From assembly GCA_947034895.1 (NCBI GenBank), contig OX344763.1, positions 75,039,093-75,103,092 on the forward strand: a stretch of 64,000 nt of DNA, written 5' to 3'. The first letter of the stretch is position 1. Each line of letters begins with the position of its first letter. Under the pieces are notes generated by a model that saw only the letters and a program-made list of their open reading frames with translations, made no database searches and had not been told where the DNA came from. Positions 11,686-25,734 of this stretch are shown here, one piece after another. The translations under genes were made by a program, and so were the position numbers. Origin of the DNA: Rhytidiadelphus loreus (taxonomy: Eukaryota; Streptophyta; Bryopsida; Hypnales; Hylocomiaceae).

Positions 11686-14600
11686 CAGGTCGAGCCAACC
11701 TAAAACTACACAATTTCATTGAGTGATTATTTGGATCAACCTGCAATTTCATCTGATTCATTCGAATGGATATTTCGCTGGTCAACATTCATTGGTGATC
11801 AGTCCACAACGACATCCAAATCAACAGAGTCCAAAGGATCCACTTCAGGTGATACAATCGAGTCCCTCATTCCAGTAGCCTTGAATTCAATCTCGGGTGG
11901 TGGCGCTGGAGCGTCGGGGACAATGTCGCTCGGGGGAGACGAGGGAGGAACGTCTGGGACGAGTTCTATTGGAGGAAGCGGCGGTAGAACATCAGGCCTA
12001 ATGTCGCTCAAGGGCTGGGGCGGAGGAACGTCTGCTCTTGTAGGTGGTCATGTTGGATTTGGGTTCATCACCTTGCGTTGAGATTGACCAGCGTCAACAG
12101 CAAATGCCCCTACAACATCCAGCGGATCAGAAGATTGACTCTGGATCATCAATTGTGAAGCAGTCTACGCGGGCTCTATCGATGCCAGAGGAACTACACC
12201 ACTTATCTTGTTCATAATGGCTTCAAACTGGTTACCCGACCGCGTTGTATAATCGCAAATTAGATTTTGGAGCTGGTCTAGTCGCACATTCGTCTCCGCA
12301 TACATTGCAAGATTTGATGCCCTATCTTGAATCCTCTCTGCTCGCAACTCTGCAATTTGCGAACCGTAGTCCTCCTGGTCGAAGGCGGCCCTCCTCCGCT
12401 TCCCATGGTGCACGGGTGGCGGCGTGCTCGATGGTTGTGTCTCGACCATTTCCACGCGAACCGGTTGCCCCGACGACGTTGATGATGTTCCCACATTCTG
12501 GGAAAAATTAATGGAAGTGTAATCCTCCTCAAGCGCAAAGTCATCTGAATTGTCGTCGTCGTCGTCTAAATTGACACTCTCTCACTGCAATGGTCCAGGT
12601 TGCGATGAAGGAGTCTGTGTCAAATTCCATGCAGACTTACGCCTTCTCTTAGACAATAATGGCGTTGAAGGACCACCAGGTTTCCTACTATGGTACATCT
12701 CGTCCACGAAGTATCCCCCCGGAAGAAAATCATTCTTGTCTAATGATTTTCCTAGATTGACAATTGATGTCTAGGGATCCGACTTGTCAGATGTCCCGAC
12801 GGCATAGACAATAAGCCCTAGCATCTGCACAGGCAATTCAAATATTGGATGTTAGTAAATTGAGGATTCATGCAGTTTAGGTCATGCCGACCTAAATATC
12901 TCAAAGACTGCACACTAATTCAGATAATCAGCATGAAATTGTAGAACTCTATATCCTTGTTATTTGAATGAATCAACGTAGGAATTCAAATCACAATATG
13001 CTATCCACGCAATAATCAGGTCGACTCGACCTAAATACAACATACCATTGCAGCGCATGTGAATTTTTCCCCTGCAAACAATGACATGACAGCCCTACAG
13101 CCGATTGAGTAACGCCTAAGGATGTTTATGTAGAACTCCATGCGCAACTCAGTATTGTGGATGCGGTACTCCAACTCGTTGTATGCCCACGGCTTATTGA
13201 AGACGTCGGTGTTGGGAGCACGGTAGGCTGGTTTGGGAGGAATGATTGTTGCCTTATCTGGATATTGCAGAAAGGTCAAATACACTTTCTCGACTGCCTT
13301 GCTATTACTCGCAGAATAATCTCCCATTCGTTCATGCTTTGCTGGCACGTAGTCCGCGTAATCCATGTGGTAAGTCTTGAGGACCTCATCGCTCTGAATA
13401 TAGTACAGAGCCTGGGTTTGCTCAACCAGATCGGAGCAGATGAACAGCCAAGTCTGAATTTCATGAAGCAAGGGCTTCTTCATTTCCTGAAACGACTTCA
13501 TGACCGCAAAGAAATACGGCATCGTTGGAGTGCATTTGCTTTTGTTTAGTACAATTGGAGTGTATCGAAAATCTAATATGCCGAATTTTATTCTAGACAA
13601 AGTGCTCTCCGTCCACGCACGTACAGGCCAATTCGAGTGTTCATCCCTGTTGATGTCATATGGTCGGTAATGCGCCACCGCAATGGGTTTTACAAATGCT
13701 GCACGCTGAGCTAAGAAGACCTTGAAGAACTCTGCTGCTTAGGGTGAAATAACCTTTGTCTTCTTATTCCGTGACTTCATCTGCTTGGCCTCTTTCCAGT
13801 AGTCATCCCCCGGTTGCTCCAGAAGAACATTCATCGTCGCTCTAGTAATGGAGCGACTCTTTTTGAACTCTCTCCACTTCTAGGTGTTGAGTTCATTGAA
13901 GGTGTTCAACAAGCCCAGGTTGGGATCAATGTTGTTCAACTCCTTCTTCACGAGGTACTTCCTCTTTCGGCGCTCCACCCACTCCTTGCATGTATAACAG
14001 CTTTCCAAAACGGAGGATGCCTGTTTTATTGTCACCTTCGGGTGACTGTGCTTTCTCTTCACTCTGTCTTGGTGAAGAATGTGCTTCGCCAATTTACTCA
14101 TGTCGTCATACGAGAGGTTGCCAAACAAATTTTAATTAAAAAAAAAAAGAATTCATGCGTCAGATTTCTTGCCTCTGACTTCCACCCTGCCTTCTTATTA
14201 AATTTGACAAGAGTGTCGGGGTTAATGAGTTCGCCGTGAGCGTTACTGGAAATTACTTCCCTCCACAACGCGAATACAGGATCTAGAGCGGTTATGATTT
14301 TCAGTTCATTCCTAATCTGCAGCTTCTCCTCAGCATCCTTCCCACGGGATGCTCTCTGCGACTTGACAACATCCAACATCACGAATCGCTTGTTCATAGC
14401 CTTCACAAATTCCTGTGAACATCATACAATCACATTTAGGTCGAGTTGATCTAAATTGCTAGCATGTTCTAAAACGACATTCACATTTTATTGAAGCAGG
14501 CAGTTTGTTAGCTACCTGAAATTTTGCTTTGTTCGCTTTGTTCTCAGCATTTCTTCGAGCATTGATTGCGTTCCAATTGGGTTGGCATCCTTCGGGTTCC

Positions 14601-16600
14601 TTGGTCTTCCCATTGCCTCCCAAACAGTTCTGGCTCCCAGGATATTTGTTGACCAGGACGGCTTCATAGCTATAAAATGGTTTACTCGGTTATAGTAGGC
14701 AAAGATGGCCCTCAGTTTTGCAGTATCTTGAGACCACACCACGTAGCAATCCCACTGTCGAAAGTTTTTGACGATGGACTCGTCTAAATTCATATCCACC
14801 ATCTTCTTGCTAGCCGTCACATTGTGCTGACCATTAATTAAAAAGAACTCCCCATTTTTTATTTCCTCCCACGACTCTTTACTGGGTTTTAGTGCCTGAT
14901 TTGTTGGCATCACACATAGAGTCTGCTTTGTAGTATGATTTGGCATATGTACTAGAAAGTGCAATATGTCCATTGCCAATCGATCTTCGTGGCTTCTAAT
15001 ATTCATCTCTGTTGGCGCCGCGATCAATTGTGAAATATGGATCGACTTTTTTTCTTCTATTTCAAATATGTACGCATCAGTACATGTTGCCCAGTAGTTT
15101 TTGTACGCCTCCGCCAATTTCTTGTAATCGTATTTCCTTTTTGGATCGTGTGCCTCGGAAACATCGGTCACTTTAGAGGCGAAGCTAGGTTCTACGTTGG
15201 CGGAGGCAGCCGCATTCAGCTTTGCAACTCTTTTCGATGAACTAGACGCCAGATTGCTCTTTCTTGGCCCAGGCGGAGGTGTCGCGCTATTGAGGATTCT
15301 TCTTGTTCCTCTGCTGGATTGTGTACTGGGGGTACCCAATGAACCCTGACCTTCTCCACCTTGGCTTGGAATGTCCTGTGATACCGATCTGGGTGCCATT
15401 TCTTTTCGTTTGGACTCCAACTTTGCTGCTAGCACAGTGAAATCGGTGAACATCTTCCTCAATCTGTTACACAGTGTCTTCCCAGTGAACGTCTTCTCAG
15501 CAGTGGATCTAAAAAAGTTATCGTCAATCTTTTTCTCCAGCTCAAGAATCTCATCTCTATACTTTGTGGGCTCAAGCATAACTAAAAAGGGCGTGATGTT
15601 GAATGGAATTTTCGCGGAGTCTACAATGAATGTGAAATGGTATTGTTCTTTCTCCGGTACCCCAGACAATGCCGTCACATAGTGAATTTTTACAATGGAA
15701 CCAGTGTCTGGAGCGATATCCTTGATCTTCTCTTCAAATGAGACAGAGTAATATGGTTCACTATCGACATACGTGTAAGTGAAGCAAATCAGATTTTTCC
15801 AGGGAATCATCTTTAGACTCCAATATTGCATTTTTTCAGGGTTTTGGAACTCCCAGTATTCTCCTTCGTTGTCGATGTCATCTCCATCGTCTTCTTCTCT
15901 TTCACGTTGGGATCGCTTGAAGAAGGCTTCAAGTTTTGGCACTTGAACGTCCATACTGCACAACAAGTGAGTTGTCCAACATATTTAGGTCGAGCCGATC
16001 TAAATTTCTCCGTTCATGGATGAAGCTCTAACATTTCAGTATCCGATTGTTTCGATTATTACTGAGGACTGTTCGGGTCTATTGTTGATGCGTTTTAGGT
16101 CGAATCGACTTGATTTGTTATATTCAGAGTTCATTATTTATTTTATTATTTATATTCTTGAATTATTTTGTATTTTATCTTGGTATCTTTTTTGCGTAAA
16201 AGATTTGGTAATCTTTAAAATTCGGGATCAGGTTGAGTCGACCTAAAATGTATTAGTTTTTTTGTTTATGTAATTCAAACTTAGGCTTTGACACTGTCTT
16301 CTTTTAAATTTATTTCTCGTTTTCTAATTCATTATTTATTGAGTATCGGCCTGTTTAGGTCGACCCGGCCTAAACTGATTTCATTTCATTTAATCATAGG
16401 AAATTCTTAGTGTTGTTCTACTGCTACCATGTTGTTATTTTAGGTCGGCTCGACCTGAATTGAGTTCATCTGCAAATTTCTTCTGTGCTTAGTGACTGCT
16501 AAGTCACATCTCATTGTAGGTCGAATGACCTAAACGAACGTCTTCAATCATGGGGAACATCTGTAATCGACCTAAAAGGACAGTAGTCGACCTAAAATTA
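11686..16600. promoter_or_regulatory. Element 1 palindrome set, gene-side cluster
   Basis: Consensus TTAGGTCGANTCGACCTAA, odd-length with a free centre. Sites begin at 11686, 12876, 13017, 14435, 15984, 16094, 16227, 16354, 16439 and 16515 (degenerate), with half sites near 16566 and 16584. All lie in introns (12876 and 13017 between exons 2 and 3; 14435 between exons 1 and 2), between genes, or upstream of the exon at 15954. None lies in a coding exon. Many changes are C to T or G to A, as expected for methylated, ageing sites. Confidence 0.85.
11799..15954 (-). pseudogene. GQHS-motif gene of Element 1, three exons, heavily mutated
   Basis: Exon 1 (15954-about 14516) starts MDVQVPKLEAFF after a TTGTGCAG acceptor and holds WEEIKNGEFFLINGQHNVTASKK. 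Exon 2 starts at 14412 (EFVKAMNKRF) and ends at 13046 before GTATGT. Exon 3 runs 12824-11799. All three align with 41850-46141. Damage: a one-base frameshift near 14565 (after it the other frame reads RRNAENKANKAKFQ, matching Element 2), a frameshift with an A/T-run insertion near 14130, stops in exon 2 between 13680 and 13880, and at least four stops in exon 3. The protein would have been about as long as the Element 2 copy (1333 aa). No known domain is certain. Confidence 0.75.
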
Positions 16601-16619
16601 CGGTAAGTGACTGCACATT

Positions 16620-18290
16620 CCACTAAACGTTAGCATTTCCTAAACCCTAAAATGCACTGGCAATGAATTCAAAGTTCCTAAAAGATACAAAACTTACAAC
16701 AAGAAGTCATACCTTTCCGAGAATGGGAACACAAACGCACTTCAATCACCAAGAATGAAGAAACAATCCCAAACCCAGTACACGTACCTGCGCACATTAC
16801 ATATATGTAAACATTAAAAGACGGTTTAACAGAAACTGAAGCATGAAGTACGATTAGAAGGAACCGGGAAGTTCTGAAATAGTTAAACAAGGGAATTTTT
16901 CACATTTATAGTTCCAAAATCAATGAAATGCATAGCAGATTTTTCAATCTAACTAAACCACGAACTACAACAGGAGGTCGAATGTAACAAAAAATCGTAA
17001 ATACAAGCATAAACCACTCACACAAAACTGTGCAAGCAGTCAAACGTAGAAAACATGAAATGAGAGCAGAAACCGTAAACCCTAGATCAGCGTCATGAAA
17101 TGAAGCAATAACCAAGCATAATGAAATGAAGCAGAAACCTAGCATAATGAAATGAAGCCAAATGAAATGAAGCAGAAACCTAGCATAATGAAATGAAGCC
17201 AAATGAAATGAAGCACAAACCCTAAACCCAACGTAATGTTCAAATGAAGCAGAAACCACTGAAATTTCAACGTGGATGCAATTAACCCTAAAGCTGGGAG
17301 CACTCAAACTTTCACAAACTCTCAATACCTCCAACTGCGAGCACTCAAACATGGAGCACTTAAACATGGAGCACTCAAACTTCCGAATAACTCTAACACC
17401 TGCAGCAAGCACTGAAACATGGAGCACTGAAACTACCGAATAACTCTAACACCTGCAGCAAGCCTTGACCCTAAACCACAATGAACTCACCCTAAACCAC
17501 AATAAACCACTTGAAAGCCTCACCCTAAACCACAACGACATGAACGTAAGGGATGCATGTGAACTCACAGAACTTTCTTGTGCGCGCTCCGCAGTAGCGG
17601 CGTACTTCAGCAACAGCAGCGACCCTAAACCACTTCAACAGCAGTTGCGCGCACTCCACCAGCAGCGGCGTACTTCAGCAGTAGCGGCGGCCGACTTCAC
17701 CAACAGCACGCGTACTTCACCAGCAACGGCGACCCTAAACTACTTCAGCAGCACCCCACAATACCAGCACCCCACAATACCAGCACCCCACAACAACGAT
17801 CGCACCCCACTCCGATTCAAATGTCGAACCGAATTTCGCAGATGTTCCTCCCCTACTGATACTCGCCTCCTCCCTAGACTCGACGAATGTAGAAGCAGCG
17901 CGCTCCAAACAAACAGAATAACGCAATTCACGCACGACCAAACTTCAGCAACACCAGCATCGGATTCAAAGCCACAGCATGAGAATCACAGGCACAACAT
18001 CGGAATTTCCCGGTGCCAAACCCTAACAACAATTTCGCAGATTGTCCTCCCCGCATCCTCCCATTTCGAAACCCACCCTCTCACGAGACCCGGCCCCTCC
18101 CGAGACCCACCCTGAAACCGAGACCCGCCTCCCTCACCAGACCCGGCCCATTTCCAGACCCACCCTCTTCCGAGACCCGCCCTCCTCCCCAGACCCGACC
18201 CCTCCCGAGACCCGACCCCTTCCGAGCCCCACCTGCCTCACCAGACCCATTCCCATTCCAAAATCCACCATCTATTCGGGGATCAAAGTG
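16620..18290. other. Upstream region of Element 1 GQHS gene: telo-boxes, short repeats, C-rich tract
   Basis: Telo-box-like ACCCTAAA motifs occur near 16636, 17084, 17218, 17284 and 17466. Tandem variants of AATGAAATGAAGCAGAAACC fill 17100-17230, and a repeat built on ATGGAGCACT and AACTCTAACACCTGCAGC fills 17340-17460. At 18040-18250 the plus strand is C-rich with GAGACCCGNCCC repeats, so the sense strand for the minus-strand genes is G-rich. Long frames here follow repeat composition and are not called as genes. Confidence 0.5.
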
Positions 18291-18293
18291 GAT

Positions 18294-18487
18294 TGATCCC
18301 CTCGCTCGTCCTTACCAAGGGTGCATGTAAAAAAAAAACGTACTTTGGGCCGTTCTAGAGTATACTCTCGACCTCCCTAGACTAATTTGGGTATTTGATC
18401 GCAAAAATGAATTAAAAGTTTGCAGAAAAATTCATGTGCGAAAAAAAAAAATTACAGGGTTTGCCCGCAGGGCCGAGCAAGGGGGTC
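18294..18487. mobile_element. Short TIR element (MITE-like), copy in Element 1
   Basis: The left end TGATCCCCTCGCTCG and the right end CGAGCAAGGGGGTCA are imperfect inverted repeats. A related copy sits at 39568-40051 in Element 2 with the same internal landmarks (CCTTACCAAGGGTGCA, a TATACTC/CTTGACC-type segment, AAAAATGAATT, TTCATGTGC). Either it inserted before the two elements diverged or it is an integral part of them. Confidence 0.5.
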
Positions 18488-21400
18488 AGTTCTCCCTGGC
18501 CCTATTTGGGAAGTTTAGGAATAAGTGTTACAGTAATCATACTAGCTCATTAGTGTTGTTGTTTTTCCAATAAGAAGACTAAAAACAAACAAAAAAATAG
18601 AAAAATTAGAGATGAAATAGTGTAAAAAGTAAAATACACATCTTAGATGACATCTAGATTTTGCATCTCTTTGAAATCCATTTGCCTTTGATTGCACCAG
18701 TTTAAAAGATGAAATTGTCAAAGATGTTTTTTTAGGTTTTGTTTTCAAGCCATAGAACTCTAAAAGTTTCATAACTTGAAGGTACATCCTAAACCAAAAA
18801 TAAATTTGGAAGCGCCCAACCTTAGACACTTACTTCTTATTTGGAGACCACATGTAGATTCCCTTAAAATGAAAAAAAAAAATTAATGAAAATAACTTTG
18901 CACAAATTCATACTCATCACAATATCTTTGAAATTTTAGTACGAATTCGTACCCATCTATTAAAAAAATATGAATCTTAAATATGAATTCATACGCATTA
19001 CAACATTTTTGCAACTAAAGTATGAACCGTCCATTGAAAATTGAAATTAGGGTGCCTTACTATGAATGAAGAATATTTTGTAGTATATAAATACTTGCAG
19101 TTTCTTTATTATATAAATAAAAATAGTTTCCTTACAAGTTTTAACCACACTAAATTATGAATGTTCTATAGTATATAAATAGTTGTACTTTAGGATTACA
19201 TTTTGAATACTTTTAATTCAATCACTATTGTAATTAAGAGTCATGAATCTCTCTTAGAAAAATCTCAAATATATGTATGTATATTGAATGACTTTAATGG
19301 CTTTTAAAGTAAATTTCTTCTAGTAAAGCTACTTAATTGTTAAAGAACCCTAATTTTTTTTTCCAGGAAATGTAATTAAAGATCTCATATTGTCCTCCTA
19401 AAAATTAGAGGTAATACATGTCTTCCTCATTCATACTCTAGCACTTCATCAATAACCTTATATAGTATTTTCAAATTCCACGGTTCATATGACTCTTCCC
19501 TATTCATAATGTGCCCCTTCCTCATGTGCAAATTGTTGTGTAAAGCATATGCGAAATAGTGAAAATGGATTGCTACACTCTATATAATTTATAAGTATCT
19601 CACATTAGATTAATATTTTAATTTAGAGTATTGTAATTCAATATGATTGCGGAATGCATCCATTCGTTTAGTTGACATCATCTATCTACCTCTACGAAAA
19701 TAATAATTATCATTATAGTTCATACTGCATTATAATATAAAAAATTGGCCCACTATACAATGCAAGGATAAACAATTCAACTCCTATTGTACATTAAACA
19801 ATTCTTAGTTAGCCATTGGTTGGAAATAAACTATATCATCATTAAATAAGTATTTTAGGAAGTTTTGTTAATTACTTGGACCTACTAGCTTTTAGCTTGC
19901 AAAACAAAGAAGCACACATGATGTCATGTGTGCCCTAATTCATGAAATGTATTTTAAAGGACATAATTGATTAAAGGCATAGAAGTCACATTGAAATGCA
20001 TAGTAAAATAATTCTCAATAATTTCTTGGAATTAGAATTCCTTATAAATTTTAGAGGTTCTAGAGGTTCTATTTGAACACAATTCATTAATAATTGTAAT
20101 ACTTCTCACATTTAAAAGATCTAATTAAAGTTCAACGCATATAGAAATGTATGTGTTCTCCTTCTTTATTTACATTAATAAGAATTAGTTCAATGGTTTT
20201 AAGAATTTCAATTCATTCAATTGTTGTCAATTATAGAGAAACAAATTTCGTTGAACATTTCCATGAATTATAACTTTTGAAATTCTAAACAACTCGGCTT
20301 TTGTTTCCATGCATGTATGTAACAATTACAAGAGTTGTACTGAAGTTAAAATATCTGAAAGTATAATGAATGAAACGTGACTTGCTTTAACGTCAAGTTT
20401 ACAATGAAAGAAATAATAGTTACATGATTCTATAAATATATGCTTTTCAATAGAATAATCAAAATTTCATTGGTAAATTTCAACGTATAATGACATTGCT
20501 TAGGGTGATTTTTGTTTAGTATAAAATCTAAAATATGTGGAATGAATAAGTGAATAAATGCCTTCTTCTATGAAATGAATGTTTCCATGATCTTTGTGAC
20601 TTCGTGATATTCAAAACATGTATGAATCTTATTCCACGCATTCATACATTAATTCTATGAGTTCTAATATAAACTACATGTCAGTTTTAAAGAATACATA
20701 AAGTAAAGCGCATTAATATAAAATTTAATTGTTATAAAAGTAAGTAAGCCTTTCCCAAGAAAGTGTACAGTTATGCTTGATGATAATTGGTATAATTCCG
20801 AAAAGCAATTAGGCAGTTTGGGCATAAGTACATAACATTAATAAATCCTAAACCATCAATCATTTTCATTCATTCGTGGCTTTTTACAATGAATGCTTCA
20901 ATTGATGGCCTACTCATACTCTAAAACAAAGTAATCATTAATTATAACTATAGGATACATCATGTTTAAGACCATGATTTGTAATTACCAAATTCATTCA
21001 CTTAAGAATAATGATGAGAAATTCAAAGTCTTCTGAATGTGTCTTACATTAGTATGTTTTGCAATTATGTCCGCATGTGAAGTGCATGAATAAATAAGGT
21101 ATAATGCACCTTTCAAAAGTTAGTAGGAGCCATACAATTGCATGTCACCATTTTAGAATTTAACCTTTCAAGCTATAATTACTAAAACTTTAGTAAAAGC
21201 ACCAATGTACTACAAGTACACTGTCCCTCCGTCTAATAAGAGAAATAATTATGGATGACGCACATTCTTATTTTTTATCAAGTATTTCTTTCTAAATAAC
21301 AACATATGAATATACAAGGTACTAGGGTATATACAAATTAAAGTGGATGTTCAATGACCTTTTTTTTAACTTTGAAACTGTAATGAACACAAAAATGGAC

Positions 21401-24400
21401 CACCAAAGATCTTGATTTTAATCTTCATTCGTGAATTTTTATTAGCTTTTGTGAGCTTCTATTACAAGTTTTCATGTGATGGTTTTGTCAAATATCTTGA
21501 TATGACAATGTCTATATCTTGGGATGTGTTTCTTAGTCTACGACTTTATTTATTAGAAAGCTTATGGAATGTCCCCCTTCCACACATGAAGGTGCCTCAA
21601 ACCTATATGGCCCTCAAACCTCGAACTTTAGACTCTACACTTTGTGATGGAGAATGTAGTTCATAAAATCGAATATAGAATAAGAACTACTACTTATATT
21701 TATATTTTATATCATACATATATATACTGTTTGTTTGTTGACTTTTTGTTCACATTTGGATAAGTCAAATAATTGGACAACTCTAAACAAGAATCACATT
21801 CTCGATGAATTTAAGAAAAAAATATTGTGCTACATTTTCAAGAATTTATTGACTTGCATTTGGGCTATAAATATCCCTAAATGTTGTTGAGGTTGTTGTG
21901 AATATATATAGCCCAAGTGGAAGTCAACTTATTATTTAACTTCTAAATGCCCAAGGCACCAAAATCTAGTATTTGCAAAATGCCGAAGTAAAATTAATCC
22001 TATTTAGTAGTTCATACTTTTCAATAACACTTCTAGAAGTTTAGTTTTAGCATCAAAATATCGATCGAAAAATAAATAATATTGATTATTCTATTCAAGA
22101 TTTTGAGCAAGGGTACCCATTGCAATTTTCAGTACCCTTAGTGTTGAGAGATCTTGAAATGAATCTCAGAAACACTAGACTTCGGACTAAAATCACATCG
22201 AAAATTCAATTTTAAAACATTATAGAGTACATTTGAAGAAGTCATCATTTGTTTGGGGTTATACAAATTAGGCCCTTAAACCTCATATTTTCTCGGTCAC
22301 CGAGTTCTTACATCCTCACTTTTGTAAAGAGCATTGAAAGACTTCACATCACTCTTGCGATTTTCACACCTTACCCGTAAACCCTAAACCCTAAACCCTA
22401 AGTCTAGTTGCAATTCATTTTGATAATGTAAGGGTGGAAGTTGAATAGCCCCTTTATAAATAAATGTAATGATGGAGGTTATGTAGCCATGGTTTTGTTT
22501 TTTTTAAATTTGTATGGTTGTCTATTTTGAAACCAATCAATTTTAAACAATTTGTTTAACAGGCTTAAAGGTTTTTTAAAAAATTCTTTGGAGTAATTCA
22601 CTCAAAGTTCTAGTTTTAGTCTAGTTGCATATCAATTTTTGATAAAGTAAAGGAGAATGTTAAATGTCCCCTTTATATTTTGCTAAAATCATGACAAGTA
22701 AATATTCATGGTTTTTCAAATAAAAGTAAGTAGTTTTCTATTCTTAGAACTAGTTACTTATATTTCAGCAAACTTGGATGGTAAAATATGTTAATTACAT
22801 ATCCAAGTTACTATTTTATAAGGCCCCTCCCACCCTTCCCTTCCTTTACCCTCTAGATTAGAAAATATTGAAAATTAATTTAGCCACAATTTGGATGTTA
22901 CTAAAACCTTATAGCATAAATTCTATTACCTAGCCTTGGATGGAGATGTCTATGTTCTAGGTTTATTGGAGGAAGTTGGAACACCACATACTTGTTCTCT
23001 AAATTATGACGGGATGACAAGTAGAAAATTGGTACCAAAATTCAATCAGTTGGAAAATTAGACTATGATTGAAGTTGATTTACAGATATGGTACAAGTTT
23101 AGGTGGCCTAATTTGTCCCTTCTAAAGTCACTATTGGCCATGGTTTTTGAGCAATTCTCTCCATGCCAGAGATACTAAGTATTTTAATTACCATTCTATG
23201 ACAACTAGTTAAGTAGTCATGTTAGTGGGTTTTAGTTCTCCAAGGAAGTAACGTCTGGCATAAATGACCTAATTTGAATCGAGTTGGTGGTTTTTTCCCC
23301 CTCTTTTCTTAAGAGCTAGGGTTTTCTCTGGTTATGGTGGCTCTGTGCCCTAACTTGAAGCTCATAGTATAAATAGAGGGCCTGAACCATGGATGAGCCC
23401 TCTCACTTTTTGGGTGGTATTTACTTTCTGCATTGGATTTAGAGGAAGTTAGGGTGTGTGGAGAGAAAGCAAGCACAGATGGCATCCTCTCAGGTCCTCT
23501 GTTCTTTGCCTTATGTGATTGATGTTGATCTGCAAGTTTTTGAGACTAATATGATTGCCCCATTTTCTTATGTGAATTGTTAATGAGATTTTGCATGGTG
23601 CTTTTTCTTCTTGTGATTGCTATAACACGCTGTTGTGAGCTGAAGACACCTGACATACATTCTCTAACTAACTTTTTGTTCGTTGGATTGCATGGGTGCA
23701 GGTGAGGTTCACAGCCTCTTGGGTTAATTTACCAATCTGCAAAATACTCTATCTATAGTTTTTGGAGGCACAGTTGTTATTTGGGATACTAATTCCTATT
23801 GGTTATAGGCTTTAGTATATTACATATGTAGTCTAAAGTAAGCTTAGGAGATGTGACATTGTACTTAACTAGAAACTGTACCACCATGAGTTTGGTTGTT
23901 CTAAAAAGATTTTTCACTTGAGCCATCTTATCAGTTTGATGTGACTTCTATAAGAGGTTGTAAGACTTTGATGTGAAGTTTGGGATAGCAAAATAGATGG
24001 ATTTGAGATGTCTCTATCTTAGAAGCTATTTTATGTATGTACCTGTCTTGATTAGTCTGGGATTTTTCTTTTTATAAAAAGCTTAGGAAAGGCCTTGTTA
24101 TGAGGATGTCCCTCCCACCCACGCGGGTTGTCTAAACCCTAAATTCTGTACGGTTACAATTCATAAAACAATCATACAATTTATTAAAATGATGGCATTT
24201 TGTTCAAATTGGAGGAAATTCCAAAAAGCTCAGAATAGGCCTCGGTAACTAGGAGTACAAATAGTTAAGGGAATGAAGAAAAAGTCCGACCAATTACAAA
24301 AACAGTAAAGCACACTGCAGTCCAAGATAAGAAAGAGAATTTTAGGAAGCTGAAAAAAGAAGTTTAAAAAAAGTTCATTCTAAACTAAAATACCTAAACC

Positions 24401-25020
24401 CAGAATAATTTAGACTATGAACTGTCAGTCCTAAATAAGGTGAAGGAATAAAGAAAGCTACCAGCTGTCTATGTCGTTTTCCTAGTGAACAGTACCTTAC
24501 TCCAGGAATTTCGAGGAAAAGCACAAATGTTGTTGGCATGGCATTTTAGAATTCGAAATTCGGTGTTGTAGTTGCCGCCATCCCCATTCCCGCCTAGAAG
24601 TAGTTGAGTACTATCGACTTCTGGCTTCTTCGTTTTCCTTTTCTCCTCTCAAGCGACTGTGAAGCTCCGCTTACGCACTGCTCCTTTGTTTTCCACCACT
24701 ATTGATTTCCGTGAAGAGTTGTTCAATCATAGACTGTGCACGATCGTACTATTGTAGTTCGTTGACGCGCTTCACGTTTTTGGTATGACATGCAGGAATC
24801 CTTAGTGTCTTGGGAAGTTTCCATTCAAATGTACCTTAGGGTTCACGGTTTTGCGAGATGGTACACTTATAACTGCTGCATTGTGTACTGCTTTCATATA
24901 CGGACCAATTCATTATATTTCAGAGTCGTATAGTAGTAGTTTGAAAACATCCGAATATGTCGCCAGAAATCACGAAATACGACATTAAGAGAAAACAGCA
25001 TTTGAAGTTCCTGAATTTCC
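18488..25020. other. 6.5-kb AT-rich non-coding filler of Element 1
   Basis: No gene is supported. Landmarks: a short CCCTAAA run (22376-22400); a TATAAATA at 23368-23375 followed about 100 bp later by an ATG and a CAG/GT-type junction, which may be an unrelated promoter; and a less AT-rich stretch at 24540-24780 that may be the promoter or leader of the DUF7869 gene. The rest is AT-rich, has no counterpart of similar size in Element 2, and may be decayed insertions. Confidence 0.45.
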
Positions 25021-25027
25021 GGAGACA

Positions 25028-25648
25028 TTCAGGTCGTGTCGACCTAATTGAACATGAAGAGGAGCCTCATCATCGTGGTCATGTTTTAAACAAAGTGAAG
25101 GAACTTTATTCCTCATATTGAGATTCAGGTCGACTCGACTTGAATGACGATCTTGTATTTAGTGATGTCAGTATACATGCCAATATAAATTCATAAAACT
25201 ATATATTTCAGGTCGAGTCGACCTGAAAGATGGATTAGTGAATGTTATGTTTATTTAAATTTCACAATGAAATTGTTCCAAATCCGAAACAATCTAATAC
25301 CAAAATTATAAGGAATTGATAAATATTTCATGAATGATTTTTGATTCAGAATTTTTAGGTCGATTCGACCTAAATAAAATTATGGTACTGAATTAATGAT
25401 TAGAATTAACTTAAGGTGCAAAAGTAGACATTACATATAATGATCTTTGCAACAATTTGAACTTACCCTTCTCTTTTTTATTTTTCGAAGCATTCTGTGC
25501 TCTTGGGACTTAACTACATGACGACATTAGGTCGACTTGACCTAAAATAAATCTTCATGCATATGAATTAGTATTAGGTCCGTAATTATTTAAATCATGT
25601 TCTATGCAATATTCTATGTATTCATTGTTTAGGTCGATTCGACCTAAT
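25028..25648. promoter_or_regulatory. Element 1 palindrome set, DUF7869-gene side
   Basis: Sites of TTAGGTCGANTCGACCTAA type begin at 25028, 25123, 25206, 25354, 25526 and 25628, all within 710 bp upstream of the DUF7869-type start codon (25735). The sites at 25206 and 25354 are perfect or nearly so over 21-23 bases. They probably lie in a 5' leader intron, because the coding exon follows a TGTGTAG acceptor. Confidence 0.85.
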
Positions 25649-25734
25649 AATTTCAATAACTGCTTATTTTTTAAACAAGCACATTCGGGGATTTGTCTTC
25701 TAACTATACATCACATTGTTTATGTGTAGATACT

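Noticed and set aside
17465..18330. Open frame of 216 aa and neighbours
   Set aside because: Made of AACCCTAAACCACAA, CAGCAGCGGCG and GAGACCCGNCCC repeats; low complexity with no homology.
21412..21666. 84-aa open frame in the AT-rich filler of Element 1
   Set aside because: Isolated, no homology or splice context; expected by chance in 6.5 kb.
23368..23480. A new gene start (TATAAATA, ATG, CAG/GT)
   Set aside because: The promoter-like signal is fair but no downstream exon can be linked to it; noted only within the filler region.
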